In this document: positions 26,739 through 35,118 of the stretch, piece by piece
Layout: each line of letters begins with the position of its first letter
How positions within the stretch are numbered: the stretch's first letter is position 1
Source of the DNA: Rhodoblastus sp963713695
GTDB taxonomy: Bacteria; Pseudomonadota; Alphaproteobacteria; Rhizobiales; Beijerinckiaceae
Direction of reading: 5' to 3'
Assembly: GCA_963713695.1 (NCBI GenBank)
Contig: CAVQMU010000009.1
Coordinates: 434,001 to 498,000 of the forward strand
DNA length: 64,000 nucleotides
The notes under the pieces: generated by a model
The model's input: only the letters and a program-made list of their open reading frames with translations
Database searches by the model: none
What the model was told of the DNA's origin: nothing
Position numbers and translations under genes: made by a program

Positions 26739-29678
26739 ATGACGACGACCATTATTAACGAAAGCAATTCCAGCATTACTGTCCCATCGGGCGGTCTCGG
26801 CGTTATCGAGACCTATCAAATCAATGGCTCGAACGACCAGATAGCGCTCGGCGTCGACGACACGCTGACCGCGACCGGCAGCGCCCTCGCTGTCAGCCAG
26901 ACCGGCTCCAATCCCGCCCATGTCGGCCTTCCCTATTCCGGCGACGTCGTGACCATCGGCGGCAATGGCCAGACAGCGACCGACGCCAACGACGATGTCG
27001 CCACGTTCCAGTCCGGCGCCACAGTGAATGAACTGGCGAATTCGCGCGTTGACGTCACCGGGAATTACATTACGGCCAACCTGACTACCGCCAACACTCT
27101 TGGGCTCTTTGGCGCCGGTGGCAACGCGGCCTATGTCGCCGCCAATGGCGACAGCGTGTGGATCGGCGGCAACGGCCAATCGCCCACAAGCGGCGACCTC
27201 TACGATTACGTCACCTACACCGCAACGCCCGTCGCCGATCCCCTGTCGGTCTATAATACAACTTGCTACAATAACATTTACGAAGTGGTGAATTCCGCTC
27301 TCGACGTGACCGGCTCGAACGTCAACGCCACGCTCGAGGGCAATGACTCGATCACTATCATCGGCAGCTATGACGCGGTTTCCAACAATTCCGGCACGGC
27401 GGCGACGATCACCATCGGCGGCAACGGCTCCGCGGCGAATTTCGCGCATGGCGACGATTATGACTTCGTCAATTCGCTCGCCGGCACGGTCAATCTTCTC
27501 GACAACTCGCATGTCATCGTTGGCGCGCCCACCGTCAACATGGGCGCGAATGACACGCTCGATATCAATGGCGACGGCGTCGCTGTTCACGCCCAGGCGA
27601 CGACCGGAAGCGACACGATCCTCAATTTCGGCAGCGGCGACACGCTCACTCTGAGCAATCCCTTCGCCAATGTCGCGGCGCTGCTGGCGGCGACGACTTA
27701 TTCCGGCGGCACGACCATTGCGCTGGACGCGACCGGCGACACCATGACCCTGACCGGGGTCACCCAGGCCCAGTTCACGGCGCTGGCCAATGCCGGCGCC
27801 GTCCAGTTCGGCAACCAATACACCAACACGTTTTACCAGAGCAATTCCACTATTGCCGTCGGCTCCAATGTCAATGATTTCGTCAGCGGCTCCAGCGACC
27901 AGATTTCGGTTGCCGCCAGCAGCACGCTGACGGCGACAGGAAGCGCCCTCGCCGTGACCGCGACGGGCGCGAGCGATGTGATCGCCCTCGGCGGCGACGG
28001 GCAATCGGCTTCCAACGCCAATGAGGATATCGCGACTTTCACGCAGGGCGGAGAGCTCGACGAGGCGACCAATTCGCGCGTGGACGCAATCGGCTCGGGC
28101 GTGAACGCCTACATGACGGATAATGACACGCTGGGGCTTTACGGCTCGGGCGACACTGTTCACGGCCTCGGCGCCAATATGCAGTTGTGGATCGGCCAGA
28201 ACGGTCAGTCCGCTGCGGGCTCCAACATTGACGCAGTGAGTTTTGTCTCCGGCGGCGTGATCAACGCCATGGACAACTCGAACATCAACATCTTCGGCTC
28301 GCAATCGACGACGGTGAATCTCGGCGCGAAGGATACGATCAACGCGACCGTCGGCGCCGCGGCCATCACCTTCGCCGCGACCGGCGCTGGCGACGTGGTC
28401 AATATCGACGACACCGGCCTGACCGCCGCCACCCAGGATATCCTTTCCTTCGCCAACGGCGGCGTCGTCAACATGACCGGCGCATCATCCCTTGATCTGG
28501 GGTCGCGCGCGGTCGTCTCCGGCAATGGCGTGACCGTCGCTCTCGGCGCCGGCGACATTCTCAACCTCGCGGGCGCCGCCGGAACCGTGAACGCCGCAGC
28601 GGGAACCCAGGTTTCAATCGGCGGCGACGGGCAAGCGGCGTCGAACGCCAACGAAGATTTCGTGACCTTTGCGCAGGGCGGAGCCCTCAACGAAATCGCC
28701 AACTCTCGCGCCGACGTATCGGGCTCCGGCGTGACGGCGACGATTGCCGGCTCGGACACGCTGGGTCTCTATGGCTCGGCCGAAACGGTGAGCGCCAACG
28801 GCGCCGGCGACCAGGTCTGGATCGGCCAGAACGGCCAATCCGCCTCGGGCGCCGCAGTTGACGCCGTCAATTTCACGTCCGGCGGCGCGATCTTCGAACT
28901 GCCCGGTTCAAACGTCAGCGTCAGCGGCTCGGGCGTCTACGCGACCTTGAGCGCCGACGATACGATCACGGTGACGGGCGGCGGCGATTATGTCGCGATG
29001 AATGGCGGCGGCGACTGGGCGTCGATGACTGGACAGGGCGAGGCTGCCTCGGCTTCCACCGCAGGCGCCGGCGACTATTTCTTTCTCGACGGCGCCAATG
29101 ACTGGGCGACCATGTACGGCGCCAATGACGCGGCGACGGCGACGGGCGCCAACGTCTCCGTCACCTTGGGCGGTTCGGGCGACTGGGCGGGTTTGACCGG
29201 ACAGGGCGACGCGATGACGGCGACGGGCTCCGATGCGTACGCCACGCTCGGCGGCGCCGCCGAATGGGCGACGCTGAACGGAACGGGCGACGCCGGCGTG
29301 GCGACGGGCGGGCAAGATTATGTCGTGCTCGGGTCCAACAACGAATGGGTTGCGCTCCAGGGCGCGGGCGACGCAGTCACGGGCTCCGGCAGCGGCGATT
29401 ATGTCGAATTCGGCGGTTCGGGCGGCACGGCAAATCTCACTGGCGGCTCCGAGAACTATGCTTTCGACGCGAGCTTCGGCAATGTCGCGATCTCCGGCTT
29501 CAGCGCGACCGACAAGATGGTGTTCGGCGCGAGCGACTTCGCCAATTGGCAAGCCCTCCTGGGTCATATGACCCAATCCGGGGGCGACACGATCATCAGC
29601 CTCGACGCCAAGGATGCGGTGACGCTGAAGGGCGTGGCCGAAAGCAGCCTCGTCGCCGCGAATTTCCATTTCGTGTGA
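26739..29678 (+). CDS. Large repetitive beta-rich protein, putative type I secretion substrate
   Basis: Extracellular or surface protein of 979 residues, poor in Lys, Arg and Cys and rich in Gly, Ala, Asn, Thr and Asp. There is no N-terminal signal peptide; the C-terminus (about 65 residues, from SGFSATDKMVFG to ANFHFV) resembles the secretion-competent end of type I substrates. Related sequence, GDTLTLSNPF...TIALDATGDTMTLTGVTQAQF, also occurs internally near residue 300-370. The rest is built of degenerate repeats: units with GG(N/D)GQ(S/A)ASNANED...NSRVDVSGSGV...DTLGLYG, then five copies near the end of (D/E)WAxLxGxGDA spaced about 38 residues. No classical RTX nonapeptides. AAGGAG precedes the ATG at 26739. 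No secretion genes are near. Confidence 0.7.
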   Translation: MTTTIINESNSSITVPSGGLGVIETYQINGSNDQIALGVDDTLTATGSALAVSQTGSNPAHVGLPYSGDVVTIGGNGQTATDANDDVATFQSGATVNELANSRVDVTGNYITANLTTANTLGLFGAGGNAAYVAANGDSVWIGGNGQSPTSGDLYDYVTYTATPVADPLSVYNTTCYNNIYEVVNSALDVTGSNVNATLEGNDSITIIGSYDAVSNNSGTAATITIGGNGSAANFAHGDDYDFVNSLAGTVNLLDNSHVIVGAPTVNMGANDTLDINGDGVAVHAQATTGSDTILNFGSGDTLTLSNPFANVAALLAATTYSGGTTIALDATGDTMTLTGVTQAQFTALANAGAVQFGNQYTNTFYQSNSTIAVGSNVNDFVSGSSDQISVAASSTLTATGSALAVTATGASDVIALGGDGQSASNANEDIATFTQGGELDEATNSRVDAIGSGVNAYMTDNDTLGLYGSGDTVHGLGANMQLWIGQNGQSAAGSNIDAVSFVSGGVINAMDNSNINIFGSQSTTVNLGAKDTINATVGAAAITFAATGAGDVVNIDDTGLTAATQDILSFANGGVVNMTGASSLDLGSRAVVSGNGVTVALGAGDILNLAGAAGTVNAAAGTQVSIGGDGQAASNANEDFVTFAQGGALNEIANSRADVSGSGVTATIAGSDTLGLYGSAETVSANGAGDQVWIGQNGQSASGAAVDAVNFTSGGAIFELPGSNVSVSGSGVYATLSADDTITVTGGGDYVAMNGGGDWASMTGQGEAASASTAGAGDYFFLDGANDWATMYGANDAATATGANVSVTLGGSGDWAGLTGQGDAMTATGSDAYATLGGAAEWATLNGTGDAGVATGGQDYVVLGSNNEWVALQGAGDAVTGSGSGDYVEFGGSGGTANLTGGSENYAFDASFGNVAISGFSATDKMVFGASDFANWQALLGHMTQSGGDTIISLDAKDAVTLKGVAESSLVAANFHFV

Positions 29679-29711
29679 CAGATGAACGCCGCGCCGCACC
29701 TGGCGCCTGAC

Positions 29712-29833
29712 ACTTTTCGAGCGAAGTTGATTCCGGTTCGCGTTAAGACCCGAAGGGCCGCGTTAGCGAATATGCGTGAAAACAAGAAACGAGAGCCTGT
29801 TCGGTGAACCCGAGTTCACCGAACAGGCTCTAG
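29712..29833. repeat. Dispersed intergenic repeat, copy A, with long hairpin
   Basis: Copy A of a repeat also found at 38028-38150, 38621-38704 and 46758-46860. It has a conserved body (TTTTCGAGCGAAG, then GATTCCGGTTCGCGTTAAG, then ATGCGTGAAAACAAGAAA) followed by an 18-bp perfect stem (29792-29831) with a CCGA loop. It sits 34 bp after the stop of the repetitive protein gene. The hairpin has no T tract, so it is probably a repeat element rather than an intrinsic terminator. Confidence 0.9.
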
Positions 29834-29893
29834 CAAATTGCGTCGCGTTGCCTTGTAAATATTAACAATCGTTTCAGCATATTTTCGAGTTAT

Positions 29894-29908
29894 ATGACGC
29901 AGCGTCAT
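29894..29908. promoter_or_regulatory. Palindrome upstream of the PEP-CTERM-like gene
   Basis: ATGACGCAGCGTCAT is a perfect palindrome with 7-bp arms and one central base, 96 bp upstream of the ATG. Candidate operator; regulator unknown. Confidence 0.45.
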
Positions 29909-30004
29909 GTAATGAACCCTGCGTTATCCTTCCGGGCGTAGACATTGCGTCGGTTGCGGGTGTGGGCGGCGATTGATTTCGCGCATAACCCGGAGGGAAA
30001 CCCC

Positions 30005-30613
30005 ATGAATATTCTATACTTGCTTAGACCAGGCAAAGCGGCGATGGCGGCGGCAGGCGTCGCGCTGTCACTCTTCTGCGCCACGACGTCTCCAGCCCAA
30101 TCGATGGTGGTTCAATTCACCTTTGTCGGCATCGGGAACGATGATTCCGGAAGCGGAGCGATCACTGTCAGTGAAAGCGGCCCAAACTTCATGGTGACCG
30201 GCGTCACAGGCACAATCTACGATCCGTCCGTGGGCGCAGGCCCATTCACGATTCAGGCTGGTGGGGCGGGCCTCAGCTCCTACGCGGGATCCGACAACCT
30301 CCTGTACTGGCCGACGACAACCGCCATCGTCGATTTCGGCGGCATTTCCTTTCATTCGAACAGCGGCGCGGGACCGGATTTCAACATCGGCGGCTTCGCT
30401 CAATCGGGCCCCTTCATCTACGTGCTCAACAATTCAATTCAAAATCCGCTGGGCTACGGCGGCGGCGTTGCGGGTGACGACACGATCATGCTTACAGTCA
30501 CGTCCGTTCCAGAACAGTCCACGTGGATCCTGATGTTGCTGGGCTTCGCCAGCGTCGGTTTCGCTGGCCATCGTCGAAAGGACAAATCCACGCGAGCCTA
30601 CGCCTGCGATTGA
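30005..30613 (+). CDS. PEP-CTERM-like exported protein
   Basis: Exported protein of 202 residues. It has a signal peptide (AAMAAAGVALSLFCATTSPAQS) and a C-terminal sorting signal: VPEQSTW, a hydrophobic helix (ILMLLGFASVGFAG) and basic residues HRRKDK. This is a variant of the PEP-CTERM signal (VPEPxxW in alphaproteobacteria), with Gln in place of the second Pro. Such proteins are processed by exosortase and exported with exopolysaccharide (family knowledge). The middle is Gly/Ser-rich with no recognised domain. GGAGGG precedes the ATG. No exosortase gene is visible in this window. Confidence 0.75.
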   Translation: MNILYLLRPGKAAMAAAGVALSLFCATTSPAQSMVVQFTFVGIGNDDSGSGAITVSESGPNFMVTGVTGTIYDPSVGAGPFTIQAGGAGLSSYAGSDNLLYWPTTTAIVDFGGISFHSNSGAGPDFNIGGFAQSGPFIYVLNNSIQNPLGYGGGVAGDDTIMLTVTSVPEQSTWILMLLGFASVGFAGHRRKDKSTRAYACD

Positions 30614-30652
30614 AGCTTAAAGCAGAGCCTTTCCGTCTGCGAACCTCCAGGC

Positions 30653-31618
30653 TCAACGCCGCGCTTTGAAAAAGTCGCGCAGCAATTCGGCCGCCTCGGA
30701 AGCGCGGATGCCGCCATAGACCTCGGGACGATGATGGCAGGTCTTTTGGGAGAAAAAGCGCGGGCCGTTCTCGACGGCGCCGCCCTTTTCGTCGTTGGCC
30801 GCGAAATAGAGCCGGCGCAAGCGAGCGAAAGAAATCGCGCCTGCGCACATGGCGCAGGGTTCGAGCGTCACATAGAGATCGCAGCCGGTCAGCCGCTCGT
30901 CCGAGAGAATTTTCCCCGCCGCGCGAATAGCGAGCACTTCCGCATGTGCGGTGGGGTCGTGGTCTTCGATGGTGCGATTGCCGGCGCTGGCGATAATCCT
31001 GCCGTCGCGGACGACGCAGGCGCCGATCGGCGCCTCGCCATGCGCCGCCGCGGCCCGTGCCTCGGCAAAGGCGCGCTCCCAAGGATCCGAATTTGCGACC
31101 GAAGCTAATTCGCTGGGCGCGACGGCCTTTTCACTCTGCAAGCAAATTCCCCCTCGCGCCTCGCCGGCATGACGACGCAGGCTTTTGCCCAAATGGACGA
31201 TGACGCCGCCCAAATAGGCTTCTTCCCGCTCCACGAGATAACCGAGCTTGCCATAAAGTCGCAAGTTCTCGACGAAGAGCTTGTTGGTGTAGAGCCTGAC
31301 ATCCGCAAGACCGTCCGCCGCCGCGAGACCTTCGGCATGGGCCAGCAGCATACGGCCGAGTCCGCGATGCTGAAAAGGCGGAGCGACCGCCAGATTTTCG
31401 ACGAGAAGATGGTCCGGCTCGCGGATCGTCTCGACGAGCGCGGCCAGTTTCCCGTTCAGGCGCAACAAGTCGAAACGGCTTTTCTTCAACGCTTCACAAT
31501 AGTCGACGGTCATCGGCCGGGGTTCGCGACCGATGACATCTATCCATTTCGAATAGGCGGAGCGCACGAGCGCACGGATCGCCGGCGCATCCTCCGGCGC
31601 GCCTCGCGCCAACGTCAT
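30653..31618 (-). CDS. tadA: GNAT acetyltransferase fused to TadA-type tRNA adenosine deaminase
   Basis: Single 321-residue frame with two complete domains. Residues 1-155 are a GNAT N-acetyltransferase: VENLAVAPPFQHRGLGRMLL carries the acetyl-CoA loop. Residues 185-321 are TadA, which makes inosine at the wobble position of tRNA-Arg: HAEVLAIRAAG holds the zinc His and catalytic Glu, and PCAMCAGAI the two zinc Cys. No stop codon or ATG separates them. However, a TTG preceded by GAGGGGGA lies in the linker (near 31132-31145), a possible independent tadA start, and a one-base error near it would join two genes. Start chosen at 31618 (ACGAGG upstream). Divergent from the rluB-like gene. Confidence 0.78.
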   Translation of the reverse strand: MTLARGAPEDAPAIRALVRSAYSKWIDVIGREPRPMTVDYCEALKKSRFDLLRLNGKLAALVETIREPDHLLVENLAVAPPFQHRGLGRMLLAHAEGLAAADGLADVRLYTNKLFVENLRLYGKLGYLVEREEAYLGGVIVHLGKSLRRHAGEARGGICLQSEKAVAPSELASVANSDPWERAFAEARAAAAHGEAPIGACVVRDGRIIASAGNRTIEDHDPTAHAEVLAIRAAGKILSDERLTGCDLYVTLEPCAMCAGAISFARLRRLYFAANDEKGGAVENGPRFFSQKTCHHRPEVYGGIRASEAAELLRDFFKARR

Positions 31619-31718
31619 GACCTCGTCCCCAGCCCGTTCCATTTGATTTCCAGACAATTGGATGGCGTTCGCGCGCAAAAAACTTCGCAAAAAACCCGGC
31701 CTCTGCTATCAGACCGGG

Positions 31719-33392
31719 ATGAGCACCGACAATCGCAAAAATTTCAAGCCCCCGAGCAAGCCGCGAACCAGCAAGCCGCAAGCCGCCAAGAGGCCGCCCA
31801 AGGCTGCGCCGGCTGAAAAGGAGCACGAGGGCGAGCGTATCGCCAAGGTAATGGCGCGCGTCGGGCTTTGCTCCCGGCGCGACGCCGAGGCCTGGATCGA
31901 ACAGGGCCGCGTGTCGGTCAATGGCGAGGTTCTGACCAGCGCCGCGAAAAACGTCACGGCGGAAGACAGTGTCAAGGTGGATGGCAAGCCGCTCGCCACC
32001 CGCGAACGCACCCGCCTTTTCATGTTCCACAAGCCGCGCGGTCTCGTGACCACCGACCGCGACCCCGAGGGACGCGCCACCGTCTTCGACTTCATCGCCG
32101 AACATAATCCCGCCCTGCCCCGTCTCATGTCGATCGGGCGGCTCGACATCAATACCGAGGGCCTGCTGCTCGTCACCAATGACGGCGGCCTCGCCCGCGT
32201 GCTGGAGCTTCCCGCCACCGGCTGGCTGCGCCGCTACCGCGCCCGCGCCAACGGCTCGACCGATCAGGCGAAGCTCGACACGCTCGCCAAGGGCGTGACA
32301 ATCGACGGCGTCGACTACGCCGGGGTCGAGGCGCGGCTCGACCGCACGCAGGGGGCCAACGTATGGATTACCCTCGGCTTGCGGGAGGGCAAGAACCGCG
32401 AGGTCAAGCGCCTTCTCGAACATCTCGGGCTGGCGGTGAACCGCTTGATCCGCCTCTCCTACGGGCCGTTCCAGCTTGGCGAAATGGCCGAGGGCGGGGT
32501 CGAGGAGGTTCGCACCCGCGTCCTCGCCGAACAATTGGGCGAAAGCCTCGCCAAAGAGGCCAATGTCGATTTCGAAGGCCCGGTTTTCGATCGCACGCCT
32601 GAGCCCGAGCCGGTTTTCCAGCGTGAACCGGCGCCCCGCGGCAAGAAACCGCGTGAAAAAGAGGACAGGGCGGAGCGAAAGTCCCTGGCTTCGCAGGAAA
32701 AGCCGGAGCCGCGCAAACACGTTTCGGCCCTGCGCAACGACCGCGTCAAGGCCGAAAAAGGTCCGCGCCGCCGCACCGAACGCGCCGCGACCGAGGACCG
32801 CAAAGGTCGGAAAGTCGTGGTCGAGCGGGTGAGCGCCGCGCGCCGCGTCGACGAGCCCCCGGACAGCCGCAACGGGCGCCGCTTCAAGGCGGAGCGCGAG
32901 CAGCGGGAAGACCAGCCGAAGACATTTTCTCCCGGCCGCCGGAGGCCTGAAGGCGAGACCGGCGCGGCAAAGACTTTTCGTCCTCGCGGCGAGGGGCGCC
33001 CATACGGCGACAAGCCTGCCGGCGGCAAGGAGTTCAAGCCGCGCGGAGAGGGCCGGACCTATGGCGACAAGCCCGCCGGCGGCAAGGATTTCAAGCCGCG
33101 CGCAGAGGGCCGGACCTATGGCGACAAGCCCGCCGGCGGCAAGGAATTCAAGCCGCGCGGAGAAGGCCGGGCCTATGGCGACAAGCCCGTCGGCGGCAAG
33201 GAGTTCAAGCCGCGCGGCGAAGGCCGGGCCTATGGCGACAAGCCCGCCGGCGGCAAGGAGTTCAAGCCGCGCGGAGAGGGCCGGGCCTATGGCGACAAGC
33301 CTGCTGGCGGCAGGCCCGCCGGCGGTCGCCCCTCGGGCGGCAAGCCCTTCGGCGGGAAACCGTCCGGCCCACGAAAGCCGCGCGGAAATTAA
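31719..33392 (+). CDS. RluB/RsuA-type pseudouridine synthase with long repetitive tail
   Basis: Pseudouridine synthase of 557 residues acting on rRNA. An S4 RNA-binding domain lies near residues 30-75 (RIAKVMARVGLCSRRDAEAWIEQGRVSVNGE). The catalytic domain follows with IGRLDINTEGLLLVTNDG, holding the catalytic Asp, then GLREGKNREVKRLLEHLG. After residue 275 comes a charged tail of about 280 residues, ending in six 19-residue repeats (F-K-P-R-G-E-G-R-x-Y-G-D-K-P-A-G-G-K-E; 32976-33317) and a Gly/Pro/Lys end. Such basic disordered tails probably bind RNA. The start at 31719 removes 19 unlikely residues of the longer frame. First gene of an operon with rsmD (3 bp gap). Confidence 0.88.
   Translation: MSTDNRKNFKPPSKPRTSKPQAAKRPPKAAPAEKEHEGERIAKVMARVGLCSRRDAEAWIEQGRVSVNGEVLTSAAKNVTAEDSVKVDGKPLATRERTRLFMFHKPRGLVTTDRDPEGRATVFDFIAEHNPALPRLMSIGRLDINTEGLLLVTNDGGLARVLELPATGWLRRYRARANGSTDQAKLDTLAKGVTIDGVDYAGVEARLDRTQGANVWITLGLREGKNREVKRLLEHLGLAVNRLIRLSYGPFQLGEMAEGGVEEVRTRVLAEQLGESLAKEANVDFEGPVFDRTPEPEPVFQREPAPRGKKPREKEDRAERKSLASQEKPEPRKHVSALRNDRVKAEKGPRRRTERAATEDRKGRKVVVERVSAARRVDEPPDSRNGRRFKAEREQREDQPKTFSPGRRRPEGETGAAKTFRPRGEGRPYGDKPAGGKEFKPRGEGRTYGDKPAGGKDFKPRAEGRTYGDKPAGGKEFKPRGEGRAYGDKPVGGKEFKPRGEGRAYGDKPAGGKEFKPRGEGRAYGDKPAGGRPAGGRPSGGKPFGGKPSGPRKPRGN
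32976..33317 (+). repeat. 57-bp tandem repeat (six units) inside the rluB-like gene
   Basis: Six in-frame units of 57 bp (19 codons) with consensus starting TTCAAGCCGCGCGGAGAGGG. Units 2-6 are over 90 percent identical by eye; the first is more diverged. High DNA identity suggests recent slippage or recombination and variable length among strains. Confidence 0.9.
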
Positions 33393-33395
33393 ACC

Positions 33396-33971
33396 ATGCG
33401 GATTGTCGGCGGGCGCCTGAAAGGCCGGGCCTTGCTCGGTCCCAAGTCGGATTCGATCCGTCCGACCTCCGACCGGCTGCGCGAAACGCTTTTCAATATT
33501 CTCGCCCATTCCTACGGCGATCCGATACAAGGCGGAAAAGTGATCGACCTTTTTGCGGGCACGGGCGCCTTCGGGCTGGAGGCGGTTTCGCGTGGCGCGG
33601 ACTTCTGCCTGTTCGTTGATGACGGCGCACAGGCGCGCGCGCTGATCCGTGAGAATGTCGAGTTGCTCGGCCTTGGCGGCATGACGAAAATCTTCCGTCG
33701 CGACGCGCGAAAACTGGGCGACGCGCCGCCCGGCCTGCCCTATACGCTGGCCTTCCTTGATCCGCCCTATGATCGCGGCCTCGCCGAGCCCGCCCTGACC
33801 TCGCTGGCGCGCGGCGGCTGGCTGGCGTCAGGCGCGCTGGCCATTGTCGAGGAAGCCTCGGCGGCGGCTTTCACGCCGCCTGAAAACTTCGATGTGCTTG
33901 AGCGGCGCGATTACGGCGAGACGGAAGTGATTTTTTTGCGCTTCAGGCCAATCGATCGTTTCGAGCAGTAA
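33396..33971 (+). CDS. rsmD: 16S rRNA (guanine966-N2)-methyltransferase RsmD
   Basis: SAM-dependent methyltransferase of 191 residues that modifies G966 of 16S rRNA in the small subunit. Motifs: MRIVGGRLKGRAL and IRPTSDRLRETLFNIL at the start, DLFAGTGAFGLEAVSRGA (SAM-binding), and FLDPPYDRG, the catalytic DPPY motif near residue 120. Starts 3 bp after the pseudouridine synthase gene, a conserved gene order. The last 59 bp of coding sequence reappear at 34500-34558 with four mismatches. Confidence 0.95.
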   Translation: MRIVGGRLKGRALLGPKSDSIRPTSDRLRETLFNILAHSYGDPIQGGKVIDLFAGTGAFGLEAVSRGADFCLFVDDGAQARALIRENVELLGLGGMTKIFRRDARKLGDAPPGLPYTLAFLDPPYDRGLAEPALTSLARGGWLASGALAIVEEASAAAFTPPENFDVLERRDYGETEVIFLRFRPIDRFEQ

Positions 33972-33974
33972 TTT

Positions 33975-34328
33975 ATGGCGCGCCTGACATCCGTGCTTGC
34001 AATCGCGGCATTCGCATTTGGCGCGATTGCGCATTCGGCGCTTGCCGGCGCCGCAGATCGATTTTCAGGGCTTTGGCTTTGCGACGCAATGTGCGGCCCC
34101 ATGAACAGGCCACCGGAGATTTGGGCTGATCATGTGCACATATCGATCGTCGCGGACGGGCGGCGTCTCACTTGTCGAAATACTTTTGGCGAGACCTCCA
34201 AGGGAAAAATCCTTTCCGAGCGCTCGCTTCAGTGTTTCGGGATGACGGGGCTTCTATCCGAAGATGGCGCAATCATTCGCTGGAACAAAGGATTTGATTG
34301 GCGCCGAGACCATATCGGCACGTTTTGA
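33975..34328 (+). CDS. Small exported protein, unknown
   Basis: Protein of 117 residues with a signal peptide (LTSVLAIAAFAFGAIAHSALAG). The mature part has conserved-looking Cys and Trp residues (FSGLWLCDAMCGPMNRPPEIWADHVHIS, later LTCRNTFGE and LQCFGMTG), perhaps two disulfides. I recognise no family. It starts 3 bp after rsmD and so is in the same transcript. It lies between rsmD and a copy of the rsmD tail, suggesting that it was inserted or brought in by a rearrangement at the operon end. Confidence 0.65.
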   Translation: MARLTSVLAIAAFAFGAIAHSALAGAADRFSGLWLCDAMCGPMNRPPEIWADHVHISIVADGRRLTCRNTFGETSKGKILSERSLQCFGMTGLLSEDGAIIRWNKGFDWRRDHIGTF

Positions 34329-34499
34329 CAGAAAATTTCAAACGGACCCCCCGGGGTTACGGCGACAGGAATCGAAATCCCCAAACATGCCCGTCGGGTC
34401 GCTCACTTTCGTCAAGTCAGACGCTTGTCGTCGCGATAGCCGCGGTTAAGCGCGCGATCTGTCCCTTGTCCTCGCCTCGGCGGGGTTTCCAACGATGGC

Positions 34500-34558
34500 G
34501 AAAAGCTCGACGTGCTTGAGCGGCGCGGTTACGGCGAGACGGAAGTGATTTTTTTGCG
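34500..34558 (+). pseudogene. Duplicated 3' fragment of rsmD
   Basis: Fifty-nine bp that match 33882-33940 with four mismatches, most of them silent. Translated it gives VLERRGYGETEVIFLR, the RsmD C-terminal segment (VLERRDYGETEVIFLR in the gene). Nothing upstream of it resembles rsmD, so it is a fragment. Confidence 0.85.
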
Positions 34559-34725
34559 TCATATTGGACTTGGACGAGTTTGAATTTCGCGCTTCGGCTC
34601 GAAACCGACGTCTCCGTCATCGCATAGGTCTATCTCGTCATCGCCTGAGGCGGCCGTCGGCGCTTGGAAACGTCACCGGCTCAAACCGTCGGATTGCGGA
34701 AGGCCGTTAGCCCCGCTCTCTCCGC

Positions 34726-34839
34726 CGTCATGGCCGTGCTCGTCACGGCCATCCACGCCAGCGTGGAAGGCAGGTTTTACAAGGCTGACACGCATGCAAC
34801 GGCCGGGCGTGGATGCCCGTGACAAGCACGGGCATGACG
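34726..34839. repeat. Long imperfect inverted repeat
   Basis: The left arm starts CGTCATGGCCGTGCTCGTCA and the right arm ends TGACAAGCACGGGCATGACG, with GGCCATCCACG and CGTGGATGCCC also pairing; about 34 bp each side of a 45-bp centre. Similar repeats are common between genes in Hyphomicrobiales. Confidence 0.7.
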
Positions 34840-35067
34840 ACCCAGAGATCATGAATAGCCGTCGGCAATGAGCCGATTCCGGAAGATCGTCGTGGCGAAT
34901 GACACTTTCGGCGCCTTGCGCCGAGCAGTCTTTGCGTTCAATGATTTCCGGCTTTCGCCTTCCGCCCCAATGCCGAATTTCAATTTGAGGCGCGTCCCGG
35001 ATCGGAAGCCGCTTGACCCTTTCGCGCGCCAGCGTTAAGACTCTCAGAATTCGCAAGGGAAAAGCGT

Positions 35068-35118
35068 GTGAACACTCTTCTTGTCGTAAAAACAGCGCCA
35101 CCAGCAGGCCGGGACTGA
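35068..35118 (+). CDS. ilvBN leader peptide
   Basis: Sixteen-codon frame MNTLLVVKTAPPAGRD, starting GTG and preceded 7 bases away by AAGGGA. It contains Leu-Leu-Val-Val, end products of the downstream pathway, and its stop lies inside the segment that forms the first hairpin of the attenuator. Ribosome stalling at Leu/Val codons when charged tRNA is scarce would leave the antiterminator free to form. All elements are visible in sequence; the mechanism is inferred from known ilv attenuators. Confidence 0.85.
   Translation: MNTLLVVKTAPPAGRD

Larger units (their letters stand above)
34329..35067. other. Non-coding region with rsmD tail copy and a palindromic repeat
   Basis: No credible gene in about 740 bp. 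Contents: a 59-bp copy of the 3' end of rsmD at 34500-34558, which still reads as its C-terminus; and a long imperfect inverted repeat at 34726-34839. The end of the region runs into the ilvBN leader and should contain its promoter. Confidence 0.7.

Noticed and set aside
26730..28304. A 524-residue open frame opposite the repetitive protein gene
   Set aside because: Shadow of the repeat structure; the plus-strand frame has a good ribosome site and repeat logic at protein level.
32976..33317. Regular repeats that might be a CRISPR array
   Set aside because: Units are directly adjacent, in frame with a coding sequence and without spacers.
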